Shown piece after piece: positions 25,385 to 34,219 of a DNA stretch of 64,000 nucleotides. Numbering within the stretch: position 1 is the stretch's first letter; the number at the start of each line of letters is the position of its first letter. Source of the DNA: Hyphomicrobiaceae bacterium (GTDB taxonomy: Bacteria > Pseudomonadota > Alphaproteobacteria > Rhizobiales > Hyphomicrobiaceae); assembly GCA_020638035.1 (NCBI GenBank), contig JACKJI010000009.1:18930-82929 (forward strand), given 5' to 3'. The translations under genes were made by a program, and so were the position numbers. Below the pieces are notes generated by a model, which was not told the origin of the DNA, did not search any database, and saw only the letters and a program-made list of their open reading frames with translations.

Positions 25385-26331
25385 GCGTGCCGGCTCGCCG
25401 TTCGCAGGTGGCGTACGCGACAGGGCATGGCCTGTCGCAGCGGCGGGCTTGCACGCTGATCGGAGTGGGGCGGTCGGCGTTGCGGTATCGATCGACGAAG
25501 GCGGAGACGGATGCGCCGGTGCTGGCGCGGATGGCGGCGCTCGCCGCGCAGTATCCGCGCTACGGCTATCGTCGGATCGCGATCTTCCTCGAACGGGAAG
25601 GGCATGTGATGAGCTTCGGCCGCTGCCATCGCCTGTGGCGACTGGCGAAGCTTCAAGTGCCGCGCAAGCGGCCGAGAAAGCGCATCGCGACGGGCCGTCC
25701 GCGCCCGAACGCGCCGACCGGTGCGAACCAGGTGTGGAGCTACGACTTCGTGTTCGACTGGTGCGCCAACGGTCAGCAGCTGAAGTGCCTCACCGTCACC
25801 GACGAGTGGACGAAAGAGGGTCTGGCGATCGAGGTCGATGGCCGCATCCGCTCGGGCCGCGTGATCGAGGTGCTGTCGCGGCTCGTCTCGGAGCGCGGCG
25901 CGCCGCTGTATCTGAGGTCCGACAACGGGCCCGAGTTCGTGTCGCGGGCGCTGCTGAAGTGGATCGTCGGTCAGGGCATCGGGTGCGCGTTGATCGATCC
26001 GGGCAAGCCCTGGCAGAATGGCGCGACCGAGAGCTTCAACGGCAAGTTCCGCGACGAGTGCCTGTCGCTGGAATGGTTCCGCTCGCGGGCCGAAGCAAAG
26101 GTCGTGATCGAGACGTGGCGGCGCCACTTCAACGAGGTGCGGCCGCATTCGAGCATAGGCTACATGACGCCGGCCGCGTTCGTGGCAAGACTGAAGGAGC
26201 AAGACGCAGCGCCCGTGCCGGCGACGGGCCGGATCGCTGCGGTATGTGGGGCCTCCGCGCTCCGCCCCGTCGCGCAACCGCCTCGCAAGAGGCAAACAGC
26301 AAAAGCAACGAGGGCTGATCTCTCAAGCTAA
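25378..26331 (+). CDS. IS3-family transposase OrfB (DDE integrase domain)
   Basis: 317 residues if begun at ATG 25378, or made as OrfAB by -1 frameshifting on A7. Helix-turn-helix_21-like start (ARMAALAAQYPRYGYRRIAIFLEREG), then rve core with the three acidic residues in WSYDFVFDW, LYLRSDNGPEFVS and NGATESFNGKFRDECLS, ending HFNEVRPHSSIGYMTPAAFVAR. All catalytic residues are intact, so the element is probably active. Identical to the copy 2 product. Confidence 0.93.
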   Translation: MVSVPARRSQVAYATGHGLSQRRACTLIGVGRSALRYRSTKAETDAPVLARMAALAAQYPRYGYRRIAIFLEREGHVMSFGRCHRLWRLAKLQVPRKRPRKRIATGRPRPNAPTGANQVWSYDFVFDWCANGQQLKCLTVTDEWTKEGLAIEVDGRIRSGRVIEVLSRLVSERGAPLYLRSDNGPEFVSRALLKWIVGQGIGCALIDPGKPWQNGATESFNGKFRDECLSLEWFRSRAEAKVVIETWRRHFNEVRPHSSIGYMTPAAFVARLKEQDAAPVPATGRIAAVCGASALRPVAQPPRKRQTAKATRADLSS

Positions 26332-26359
26332 ACGTGGTCCGAAGAAATTGGGCAGGTCA

Positions 26360-27124
26360 CCGCAACCGTTGGTTCTCGGAACTATCGGCCAGCTTGTACT
26401 GCTGCCTTTTGCCGGCCTGCTCATCGCACACACGGCCGTCCCCTCGCCAATCCTCGCCACTTGTCTACTGCTGCTTGCCGTTTCACCAGGCGGCGGCATT
26501 TCGAACTATTACTGCTACCTTGGGCGTCTCAACGTGTTTCTCTCAGCCGCCATCACGTTCGTCGGTACGCTCGTTTCATTTCTCACGATACCAAGCTTCA
26601 TGTGGATCTTCCCGTCACTCGAAGGGCATGCATCTGCATTTGCAGCCCTCCCTGTAGGTCTCATCGTGAAGCAGCTACTGATCTTGATGGTCATGCCGAT
26701 GATGATAGGCGTGGCGGTGAAACATAGGTTTCCACTAGCAATCGAGGCCTATGGCACACACCTCCGAAGCGCATCGAACCTAGCAATCGCCGTGATCCTT
26801 GCACTGGCCGTCTGGTCTGCCCACGCGAGTATTCTCGCGCATTTCAACGAAATCCTGCTGATCGCCGCGTCGTTCCTATTTGCCGCCGTCATGATCGGCT
26901 GGCTACTCGGCCGAAGCCTCAGCCCAGACTCTCAATCGGTCTTGATTATCGAATCGGGAACGCGAAACGTGGCCGTCGCTTTGCTCCTCGGTAGCGAGGT
27001 TCTAACGACAGAGAGCCTACCGGTCCACGCGGGCTTCCTGTCCGTATACTTCATCTTCGAAGTCGTCTTCATGATGCTTTTTGCACGCAGACAGGCCCTA
27101 CGCAGCAGCCCGCTCCAAACATAG
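26360..27124 (+). pseudogene. Bile acid:sodium symporter (BASS)-family protein, 5' truncated by IS
   Basis: The native sequence begins exactly at the IS edge (PQPLVLGTIGQLVLLPFAGLL) and runs 254 residues to the stop. It retains the BASS core: LLLLAVSPGGGISNYYCYLGRLN (unwound-helix region), VKQLLILMVMPMMIGVAVKHRFP, VLIIESGTRNVAVALLLGSE (the conserved E-x-G-x-x-N motif) and a final helix. Compared with complete members it lacks roughly the first one or two helices and its own start and promoter. It may be read as a fusion from inside the IS, but function is doubtful. Confidence 0.8.
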
Positions 27125-27488
27125 TCCAACTTTGGCAGTGAATTTCTCGGAGGTTGCGATGCTCGATACTCGGGCCATCAGTCGACATTGGCAATTTTCG
27201 AGCTTACGTCTCTCCAGCGCCGTCAGTCTCGGCCACGATTTGTAGTCCCTCTAAAATCGTTTTGGGCAAGAACAGGGACGATCCGAACGCTCGATGCGGA
27301 CAGAGGGACTGTAACGGCGCATCTTCCGACCCGGTGACGGGCAACGTGCGCGGCACCATCATGACCTAGCCATTTTGGCGCGTCCAATATCATCCCCATG
27401 TCGCAAAATGATAGGTTTCTGCACTTGGCGTTTGCCGCATTCAATGACAGAATAACCCAGTACCAATTGAAAATCTGGACTCGGAAAA
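27125..27488. other. Intergenic between truncated BASS and Cys-rich gene
   Basis: 364 bp without a supportable frame; the end holds the promoter of the Cys-rich protein by position. Confidence 0.35.
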
Positions 27489-27944
27489 ATGAAATACTCT
27501 CTTCCTTTACCTGCGCTCCTTTGCGCAACAATGATGACTATCAGCAGTGCTGCTTTTGCTGAGAGCGAGATTGCCAAGAAGGCCATTGCCAAAGCTGATG
27601 CCATGGTCGACACGGTCATGGACGCATGCGATACAGACCTCAAGAAATATTGCAGTCAGGTCACCCCCGGCGAGGGGCGGCTGGTGCTTTGCATGATGGC
27701 GCACGAGGACAAAATCAGCGATCAGTGTTTCGGCGCGATGTTCGATGCCGCTGACGGGATCGAGTTTTTTGTCAGCGACCTGAAACGTGCCGCGGACGTG
27801 TGTGAATCAGACATCGAAAAACTTTGCGACAAGGTCGAGCCGGGCAAGGGACAAATTGCGCAATGTCTCGTCGACAACAAGGCGAAGGTATCTCCCGACT
27901 GCGGCGCAGAACTGGCCGACATCGAAGCGCGCCTCAAACATTAG
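27489..27944 (+). CDS. Secreted cysteine-rich repeat protein (GLG1/PF00839-like)
   Basis: 151 residues with a signal peptide (MKYSLPLPALLCATMMTISSAAFA). The mature part has two repeats of the pattern C-x3-L-x-K-x-C-x5-PG-x-G-x3-x-C-L: ACDTDLKKYCSQVTPGEGRLVLCMMAHEDKISDQC and VCESDIEKLCDKVEPGKGQIAQCLVDNKAKVSPDC, i.e. four Cys each. This is the Cys-rich repeat first named in Golgi apparatus protein 1 and widely found as small periplasmic proteins in proteobacteria. Role unknown. GGAAAA precedes the ATG. Confidence 0.82.
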   Translation: MKYSLPLPALLCATMMTISSAAFAESEIAKKAIAKADAMVDTVMDACDTDLKKYCSQVTPGEGRLVLCMMAHEDKISDQCFGAMFDAADGIEFFVSDLKRAADVCESDIEKLCDKVEPGKGQIAQCLVDNKAKVSPDCGAELADIEARLKH

Positions 27945-28504
27945 GCACAGTTGAAAGGGCTCGTGTCGCAAAACGGAAGAAAGATTGCCGTTAGCGGAGA
28001 TCTCGGCCCTGCATCGCCAGGATTGCGCCGTCCGGCGTGCGGGGGACAAGGAGATAAACCTCTAACGCTGGCAAATTCCATAAGCCACATCCCCTCGCCC
28101 CACGAAATGACAAGGCTCGGCCGGCGAGAAGCCCGGATTGTCCGCTCGCAACTCATCACGACCATCGAATGCGTGCTTCATCTCGCGCATCGATTTGAAT
28201 TGTCAAAAATTTTACAATTCCAAATAGGGATCAAACACTGTTTTTCACAGTCAGCGCAACCAATTGACCAAATCAAATCGCACCCTTCGAGCCCGACAAA
28301 ACCCGAACGTTGACATTGGATGATGGCAAACCCGTTGCCTCAGGGGCACTCGCCCCCAAAAACCTTTGCAGCGACATTGGAATGCCTCACGCGGCAGAAG
28401 ATTGCCGTCTAAAATGCACCGATTGGAATCGGACCTGGAATTACTGCTCAAGCGTCCCGAGTTCGCGCGTCCCGGACGCCTGAATCCTCACCTGAGGTCA
28501 ATAA
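27945..28504. other. Intergenic region upstream of the barrel protein
   Basis: 560 bp. Open frames here start with rare codons and have no ribosome site or protein-like composition. Locally AT-rich at 28190-28270 (CAAAAATTTTACAATTCCAAAT), a probable promoter area. Nothing else seen. Confidence 0.35.
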
Positions 28505-29371
28505 ATGATCAGAAACATATCCAATTGCGCAGTCTGGCTCGCGGGAGCTTTGATGTGGCAAGCCGCCGCCACTGCCCCGGTCGCAGCCGCTGATTTAGGT
28601 GGCGGACCCGCAGACCGCATCGTTGAGGACGCACCTCCGCCCGCCCGTGGTTGGTCGCTTGATTTCTCCGTGAACGGTTGGCTGCCCTGGATGAAGGGGG
28701 ACGCCGTTGTTCCGGGCGCTGTGCAGGATGTTGCTGTCAATCTTGACGTGGCGCCCACGGATGTTCTCGGATCTCTGGATTGGTCCAAGTTGCCAGTCTG
28801 GATGAGCTACGTCGAGCTTCGCAACGGTCGCTTTGCGGTCTTCAATGATATTGTCTATGCAGCGCTTTCGGATTCGGCTGGTTTCGAAGGCAGGTTCCTG
28901 AAGGGCCGTATCAACGCCGACGTTGAACTTGCCATCGTTGAGCTTGGAGCAAGCTATGCGATTTGGCAGTCCGGTGGAACGGGAGCAAGCGCGACATCCG
29001 CAATCGATATTTTGGCGGGCGGCCGGTACTGGTATCAGAGCCTCGCGCTAGACTTGGCGGTTGGCAACATCAACGTGGCCCGATCGGGTTCTATCGATTG
29101 GGTTGATCCATTCATCGGCCTCCAGTTGCGACAGACGGTTGCTCCCGGACAATCACTCCTGGTGCGAGGTGACATTGGCGGATTTGGTGCCGGCAGCGAT
29201 TTCACATGGCAGGCCATCGCCAAATATAACTTAGAGCTGCGTCGTATCGGGTCCACGACGATCGACGCTTTCATTGGCTATCGCGCCCTGTCTGCGGACT
29301 ATACCGAAGGCGGGTTCCAATACGATGCGATCATGCATGGGCCGATGATGGGAATCACGTCCAAGTTCTGA
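28505..29371 (+). CDS. Outer-membrane beta-barrel protein
   Basis: 288 residues. Signal peptide of about 28 residues (MIRNISNCAVWLAGALMWQA, cleaved near PVAAADLGGG). After a proline-rich linker (EDAPPPARGWSLDF) come amphipathic strands such as VNGWLPWMKGDAVVPGAV, WVDPFIGLQLRQTV, STTIDAFIGYRALSADY, ending MHGPMMGITSKF with terminal Phe. ADLGGGP directly after cleavage is a common Rhizobiales outer-membrane start. No specific substrate was recognised. TGAGGTCA precedes ATG 28505. Confidence 0.78.
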   Translation: MIRNISNCAVWLAGALMWQAAATAPVAAADLGGGPADRIVEDAPPPARGWSLDFSVNGWLPWMKGDAVVPGAVQDVAVNLDVAPTDVLGSLDWSKLPVWMSYVELRNGRFAVFNDIVYAALSDSAGFEGRFLKGRINADVELAIVELGASYAIWQSGGTGASATSAIDILAGGRYWYQSLALDLAVGNINVARSGSIDWVDPFIGLQLRQTVAPGQSLLVRGDIGGFGAGSDFTWQAIAKYNLELRRIGSTTIDAFIGYRALSADYTEGGFQYDAIMHGPMMGITSKF

Positions 29372-29611
29372 TCCACGCGAAACAGATCGGCGCGCGAGCA
29401 CGCGCCCGAGGAGTTGGGTTGTTGCGAGACCGCCCAGTCTGCAGGGCGGTCCGAATGGGCACAAGCCGAACGGTTGCGATCAACGCATGACCCGCCAGTC
29501 CCGCGTATCTTGCCGATTTTGGAAATCGACAAACGTGCGGATCAACATAGCGGGCCCCTGCCATGGCCAATACTCATTGGCCAAATCCAGACGTGACCTT
29601 GCAGGTGCACT

Positions 29612-30124
29612 CTAGTTCAGCTTCAAGGTCAGCCCCGCAATACCAACCGCAAGATTGATGCCCGTCTGCCCCTGCACACTCAGAGGCTGCAGAACGACGG
29701 AGTCTTTGGATCCACCGATCAGCGTATTCGCTCCTGCACCAATACCTATGGATGCATCTGCAGAAAGCCCTCCATACTTGCCCGCCAGCGCCTCTCCGGG
29801 AAGTTCCGTGGTCGATCCCAGAACTGTCCAGACCATGACGCTTGGGCCCTTGATCCCGATATCGAGACCCAACTTCGTAATAGTCGCCGTGTACGCGTGC
29901 TTGGGATTCTTCTTGCCGGCTGGATTGTAGGAACAGGCCAGAGTCTGTTTCGATCCGAGGATCAAACCGACCGTACCCTTGCCTTTGCACGTCAGGGTTC
30001 CGGCCACCACCTTGTTACTCTGTGCCATTAAGGATGTTGGAGACAGGGCGACCAGCGCCGCGCAAATCCCGGCGCCCAGCCAACACCTGACCACATCAAT
30101 CGATGTTTGCATTTTCATCATCAT
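29612..30124 (-). CDS. DUF992 exported protein
   Basis: 170 residues; signal peptide MMMKMQTSIDVVRCWLGAGI..., cleavage near LMAQS. Family pattern: AGTLTCKGKGTVGLILGSKQTLACSYNP, YTATITKLGLDIGIKGPSVMVWTVLGST, LAGKYGGLSADASIGIGAGANTLIGGSKDSVVLQPLSVQGQTGINLAVGIAGLTLKL. DUF992 proteins are small periplasmic proteins of Hyphomicrobiales without known function. A broken paralogue lies at 38549-39077. Three closely spaced Met codons leave the exact start open. Confidence 0.88.
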   Translation of the reverse strand: MMMKMQTSIDVVRCWLGAGICAALVALSPTSLMAQSNKVVAGTLTCKGKGTVGLILGSKQTLACSYNPAGKKNPKHAYTATITKLGLDIGIKGPSVMVWTVLGSTTELPGEALAGKYGGLSADASIGIGAGANTLIGGSKDSVVLQPLSVQGQTGINLAVGIAGLTLKLN

Positions 30125-30166
30125 ACTCCCTACCCTATGCGGAATGAGCAGTGCCCTGCTCTTGTG

Positions 30167-30435
30167 TTACGTCATCGGTGCCAAATACGAGCGACCTCGG
30201 TTGAATTTCGTGTCGAGTGCCTTCAATAGCGAAGCATCACGACCATAGATGTCTTTGTGGAAGTGCACTCCATCGTCGAATGACGGGTCGACTGTCCAAT
30301 ACAGCAATAACACGGGCAGCGGCTTCGGCAGCGCTATGCTTCGCATTTTCCCGGTTGAAACGATAGCATCAATCCGGAAATGGTCCCAACCCAGACGGTC
30401 CTGCAGTATCAGCTCGGCAAGTTTCAGCATGTCCA
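30167..30435 (-). pseudogene. Remnant of a YcbB-type L,D-transpeptidase C-terminus
   Basis: The readable part LDMLKLAELILQDRLGWDHFRIDAIV...PLPVLLLYWTVDPSFDDGVHFHKDIYGRDASLLKAL matches the C-terminal end of YcbB-class murein L,D-transpeptidases (LPVYLLYFTA...G.VHFR.DIYGRD..L..AL). The catalytic S-x-G-C-x-R region that should come just before it is not readable (CIGWHFG instead), and no start is visible. So this is the tail of a decayed gene. Family recognised from memory. Confidence 0.55.
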
Positions 30436-30621
30436 GCAGCCTGACATGTTGACGACCGAAATGCCATCCAATGCAGACTCGTTGGGATGCCACTTCCGGC
30501 AGGTGAAGCCGCGGCCGCCCGACTTCTGCTTGTGGGATTCCGCTGCCGGCCGGTAGGGTCGCGAAGGCGCGAATATCCTTGCAATATGTCCTGCTCCGCC
30601 TTCATCGATGTACACTGAGGC

Positions 30622-31254
30622 ATGACCGAAGACCAAAGACGCTACGCCCCCGCAACGGCACGCAATCGAGAACCGATCCTGGCTGTCCTGCAATGCCATC
30701 TGCCATCACAAGGGCTGGTGTTGGAGATCGCCAGCGGAACCGGCGAGCATGCCACGTACTTCGCTCAGTCCTTCGGGCCGGGCCTGGTTTTCCAGCCGAC
30801 CGATCCCGATCCAGCCGCCAGGACCAGCATCGACGCGTGGACGGCGGCACTTGGCTTGACGAACGTGCACCCCGCCTTCGAACTCGATGCAACTTGCGAA
30901 GCTTGGCCAGTCACCGCCGCCGACGCGGTGCTCGCCATCAACATGGTGCACATCTCACCTTGGGCGGCGACTGAGGGGCTCGTGCGCGGGGCCGCCCGGA
31001 TACTGCCTGCAGGTGGTCTGCTCTATATCTATGGACCTTATCGTTTCGGAGGGCGCCACACAGCGCCGAGCAACGAGGCCTTCGATACCGATCTGCGAAG
31101 CCGAAATCCTGAATGGGGTGTTCGCGATGTCGAGGCCGTGGCGGAGTTGGCGAGGGCCAACGGCTTCTGCAAACCGATCATTGAGCAGATGCCGGCGAAC
31201 AATCTGTCTCTGGTATTTCGACGTCTTCCGTACGAGGGCACATTCCAACAGTGA
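30622..31254 (+). CDS. DUF938 SAM-dependent methyltransferase-like protein
   Basis: 210 residues. Starts RYAPATARNREPILAVLQ, then motif I-like LVLEIASGTGEHATYFAQ, QPTDPDPAARTSIDAW, AVLAINMVHISPWAATEGLVRGAARILPAGGLLYIYGPYRFGGRHTAPSNEAFDTDLRSRNPEWGVRD and C-terminal NNLSLVFRR. This is the DUF938 pattern. The substrate is unknown. The stop overlaps the next broken gene by four bases (GTGA). Confidence 0.88.
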   Translation: MTEDQRRYAPATARNREPILAVLQCHLPSQGLVLEIASGTGEHATYFAQSFGPGLVFQPTDPDPAARTSIDAWTAALGLTNVHPAFELDATCEAWPVTAADAVLAINMVHISPWAATEGLVRGAARILPAGGLLYIYGPYRFGGRHTAPSNEAFDTDLRSRNPEWGVRDVEAVAELARANGFCKPIIEQMPANNLSLVFRRLPYEGTFQQ

Positions 31255-31833
31255 CCATCCCCTCCCATATCAGCCCGCATCTCTTCCTCAACGAGGCCCT
31301 CACGGAGACAGGTCTTGTGGGCAGCCGGCTGTGTTTCGCTGCGATGACAACCCTTCGCCACATGGGCGAGCAGGGCGGAATAGGGCTGACCCAGTCGGGC
31401 GCGGTCAATTGCAAGTTCGTCACATGGACCGTCGATCAGTTCAATTGGCCGGGCTACACGACTGAAGAGCTCTATACCGTGCTCAACGAAGACGACGTCC
31501 CGCCGCTCTGCTACCTGCACGAGCCCTTTGCGCTGTGCAAAGCTGATCCGCCACATCAAGGGTACGGCTCGGCTGACCAGAGCAGGCAAAGCTTTCCTCG
31601 ATGACCATGGACGTCTCCAGGCGCTGCTGTTCGAGACGTTCTTCACCAAGTTCGATTTCGCCGCACATGAGCGCTGGCCAACAGAGATGCCAGACGCCGA
31701 TACGTTTCATTTCCTGGGGGTGATCCGGAACCGGTTGGCCGACTGGGTACCCTATCCAGAATTCGCCGGCTGGTGCCTCCCGATCGATGCGCTGCCGGCG
31801 CAGCGTGGAACTCCCGAAGAAGACGCTACATGA
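31251..31833 (+). pseudogene. Frameshifted conserved hypothetical protein
   Basis: Two overlapping frames together give one protein: the first from 31251 (GGIGLTQSGAVNCKFVTWTVDQFNWPGYTTEELYTVLNEDDVPPLCYLHE), the second from about 31530 (LIRHIKGTARLTRAGKAFLDDHGRLQALLFETFFTKFDFAAHERWP...RGTPEEDAT). The whole span is 583 nt, so a single one-base indel near 31530 splits it. The arrangement L(T)xxGAlxxKfVxW...LNEDD.PPL...R...G...LT.AG.ALL is a conserved alphaproteobacterial family of unknown function (from memory). Its 3' end runs into the 32-bp inverted repeat at 31828. Confidence 0.6.
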
Positions 31834-31859
31834 TGGCCTAGTTTTAGGGGGCTAAGACA
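31828..31859 (+). repeat. 32-bp repeat, left copy (likely IS terminus)
   Basis: ACATGATGGCCTAGTT then TTAGGGGGCTAAGACA. The same 32 bases, with one mismatch, occur on the minus strand at 47445-47476 next to a transposase remnant. The pair is inverted and flanks 15.6 kb. Confidence 0.7.
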
Positions 31860-32908
31860 GCATGGTCAGTTTTACGGCTTGGATTATGTTGCGAAGTATT
31901 GATCCGCCATAATCGGTCCGCACGATTGCGGGTTCAGTCGTGCAATCAGGATACATTCAAGCGCCCAACAGAGTTGTTCGCTACTATAAGACCGAAATCT
32001 TGGTGCGAACGAACGATGGTCGATTGGTGAGCGCTTCGAGTTGGCGACAGACGCCACCGGCAAAGGGTGCGCCGATTGCCATACAGGAGCGCATAGGTCT
32101 GTTCGGAACCCGAACATATGTTGAAATTGGCGAGTAATGACCGCTTCGGCCCAGACTGAGGGGGCTGGACAGCCCGGCTTTTGATGACGTGCGGCCTTGG
32201 CGTCTTCCGGTCTGAAATTCCCTTCCGGTAACCGCGTCGTGGCATGGATCGTTCTCCCCTTGGTCTCACGCCAGGGGAGCTTGCGGAAAGAGTGGTGCAA
32301 CGGCGTTACGTTGCTCACCCCGAGGGGTTCGGCCACATTTTGTGGTCGAACCACCACCTCGCCACCTTCTTCTTCCTCTTGGGCTTACTGTATCCGATTG
32401 CGGCTTTCGGAAAATGGTTCTGCCTATGTCGTGGTCAGTTGTGTGGTGGTTTTGCCGTGCATGCGAGGGCGTCAGCAATCTCGATGGTGCGGCTCGTTGG
32501 CCGCAGCTCTTCGGCGGGGGCTCTGCTCCCTGCTCCCCCGGAGTTTCAAAGAACGTGAGGCGTTGAAGTGTATACAGGTTGAATTGTGGGCAGTGGAGTA
32601 GGCGGTGGCAGCAGCACGCGGTAGGTTGGTTCCACGGTACAGCCTGGAGAGGCGATGACCGTGAACGTGAGGGCGCTCCATTACGCTTCGGCAGGGGCGC
32701 TTTCTACTTGCGTTGCGGGGTGTGTCACGGGACGGCAGCTATCAGTTGAACGGCGTGAGTGCTGTCCGGAGCCCCGGACAGGTCATGCTGACCCCAAGCC
32801 GCTATCCTGCCGATTCGCAACACGAATGTTGCGTGTTCGCATTGAGAACCGCTTGGCTCTCAATTTGTAGAAATCGAGTTGGCCCGTCCCTACCATTGGA
32901 TGCGGATT
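31834..32908. other. Gene-poor stretch
   Basis: About 1.07 kb. Only one frame (31940-32137) has protein-like composition and is listed separately. The rest shows scattered short frames on both strands with Arg/Ser/Cys-rich shadow composition. Likely degraded DNA at the edge of the accessory block. Confidence 0.4.
31940..32137 (+). CDS. Small hypothetical protein, possibly 5'-truncated
   Basis: 65 residues from GTG 31940 (frame opens at 31913). The sequence YYKTEILVRTNDGRLVSASSWRQTPPAKGAPIAIQERIGLFGTRTYVEI looks like two or three OB-like beta strands with balanced composition. No ribosome site and no upstream continuation, so it may be the tail of a lost gene. Confidence 0.35.
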   Translation: MQSGYIQAPNRVVRYYKTEILVRTNDGRLVSASSWRQTPPAKGAPIAIQERIGLFGTRTYVEIGE

Positions 32909-34219
32909 TCACTCAGCATAATCAGGTGGCTTTGCATGCCAGCGATAGCCGGCCTTGCCCTTTTCGAAGCCATAAGCGAACAGCTTGCGCATATAGGCCT
33001 TGTCGAATGGTCCTGAGTAGAGTGTCGTGAAATCGTCGCCGATAAAGGCAAGATTGAATCCAACGCCGTCGCGCTTGGTCTCCAGATAGATACGATAGGA
33101 ATCGTTGACGCCAGAGCTAGCGATCATCGTCGACACAGTTTGCCCGACAATTGAAAGCGTTTGCCTCTTGACGGTATCTTCGGGCGGCGAAAGCCGTCCG
33201 TTGCGGATCACATATGCGCTGCGTTTCCTCTTGAGCCCCATCTTCTTGTCGAGCCACTTCAGGCTGAACGAAGTTGGGTATAGGAATGACTGCGCCACCG
33301 CGCCGCCATCGACGTGCATCTCCTGATAGCGGTGGCCGTCAACGACAATGTCCAGCATCACCGGCGGAAATACACCGGGTAGCGCGGCAGAGGCCATCAA
33401 CACATCAATGATCAGTTCACGGGCCCGTGGATCGCCACTCTTGGCTAGCGCGCCGATATTCCAGACGACTGACTGCGATTGGTCGAGATTGGTCGTGGCA
33501 ATAAGGAGCAGGCGCCCTTTGTCGTACTCCTCGCCGATGCGTCGCACCATTTCTTGATCAAGATTCCGGGCGATAAGTTTGCGCAACGGGGTCGTGTCCG
33601 TCATTGCATCATCGGCGAGTGCGGCAACGATTACAGGGCGCTTGGTGAATATGTCTTCGGCACTGACGTCTGTGTAGACCGCTTTTAGCCTCGCATCATA
33701 TTCGGGCCCGAGAAACGCGAAGGGTGCAGATAGTGCGCCTGTTGAAATGCCTGTCACGATCGCAAAGGTTGGACGGTCTCCACGCTCCGTCCAACCGAGG
33801 AGCAGACCTGCTCCGAAGGCACCGTCATCGCCGCCGCCGGAGATGGCAAGATAGTCACTCTGGTTCGGCGGCGAGTTGAGTTGGCCGGCGGCAAGGGCCC
33901 TCTGTCCCTTGGCAGCCACCGCGTGTGCAAGCGCCTGAACTTTTTCCTTGTCACCATTCATGTAGAAGCGGGCATCAACGATGCCGAGCGGCGCGGCTTC
34001 AGCCGCCTTCGCCAACGGCACTGCCGGTAGGCGGACGGACGTCGCAGCACACCCCGAGACCATTCCGGCCAACACGAACATCATCGAAGCCCACGACAAG
34101 TGGAACCACAGTCTCGACGGAATCTGCAATGCGGATCGTTCAACGTGGTGCGCAACGGCTTTCGTGCAGGCCATTGGCATGCTGCGACTTCCCGTGAATA
34201 AAATTCGGTTGCGCCTCAT
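32909..34219 (-). CDS. Patatin-like phospholipase, lipoprotein
   Basis: 436 residues if begun at ATG 34219, which overlaps the upstream stop (ATGA); later Met codons are possible. A hydrophobic segment ends in a lipobox (FVLAGMVSGC), so it is probably lipid-anchored. Patatin elements are complete: oxyanion loop SGGGDDGAFGAG, nucleophile Ser in GISTGALSAPFAFLG (G-x-S-x-G), and catalytic Asp in MHVDGGAVAQ. Such enzymes hydrolyse acyl-lipids. Directly downstream of, and coupled to, a lipoprotein L,D-transpeptidase. Confidence 0.87.
   Translation of the reverse strand: MRRNRILFTGSRSMPMACTKAVAHHVERSALQIPSRLWFHLSWASMMFVLAGMVSGCAATSVRLPAVPLAKAAEAAPLGIVDARFYMNGDKEKVQALAHAVAAKGQRALAAGQLNSPPNQSDYLAISGGGDDGAFGAGLLLGWTERGDRPTFAIVTGISTGALSAPFAFLGPEYDARLKAVYTDVSAEDIFTKRPVIVAALADDAMTDTTPLRKLIARNLDQEMVRRIGEEYDKGRLLLIATTNLDQSQSVVWNIGALAKSGDPRARELIIDVLMASAALPGVFPPVMLDIVVDGHRYQEMHVDGGAVAQSFLYPTSFSLKWLDKKMGLKRKRSAYVIRNGRLSPPEDTVKRQTLSIVGQTVSTMIASSGVNDSYRIYLETKRDGVGFNLAFIGDDFTTLYSGPFDKAYMRKLFAYGFEKGKAGYRWHAKPPDYAE

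Larger units (their letters stand above)
25055..26359 (+). mobile_element. IS3-family (IS407-like) insertion sequence, copy 1
   Basis: 1305 bp. Left end TGACCTGCCCCAGGG and right end (reverse complement) TGACCTGCCCAATTT are imperfect inverted repeats that also share TTCGGACCA further in. It carries orfA and orfB with an A7 slippage site. No target duplication: left flank CTGG, right flank CCGC. Both flanking genes (SCO1-like and BASS-type transporter) are cut at its edges. Its encoded proteins are identical to those of copy 2 at 40959-42263, in opposite orientation. Confidence 0.93.

Noticed and set aside
25231..26295. 354-residue frame antisense to the IS transposase (also at 41023-42087)
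   Set aside because: Present in both IS copies only because the DNA is identical; antisense shadow.
32655..32870. 71-residue frame with a lipobox-like VAGC
   Set aside because: After the possible signal the sequence is Cys/Arg-rich without sense, and no ribosome site is visible.
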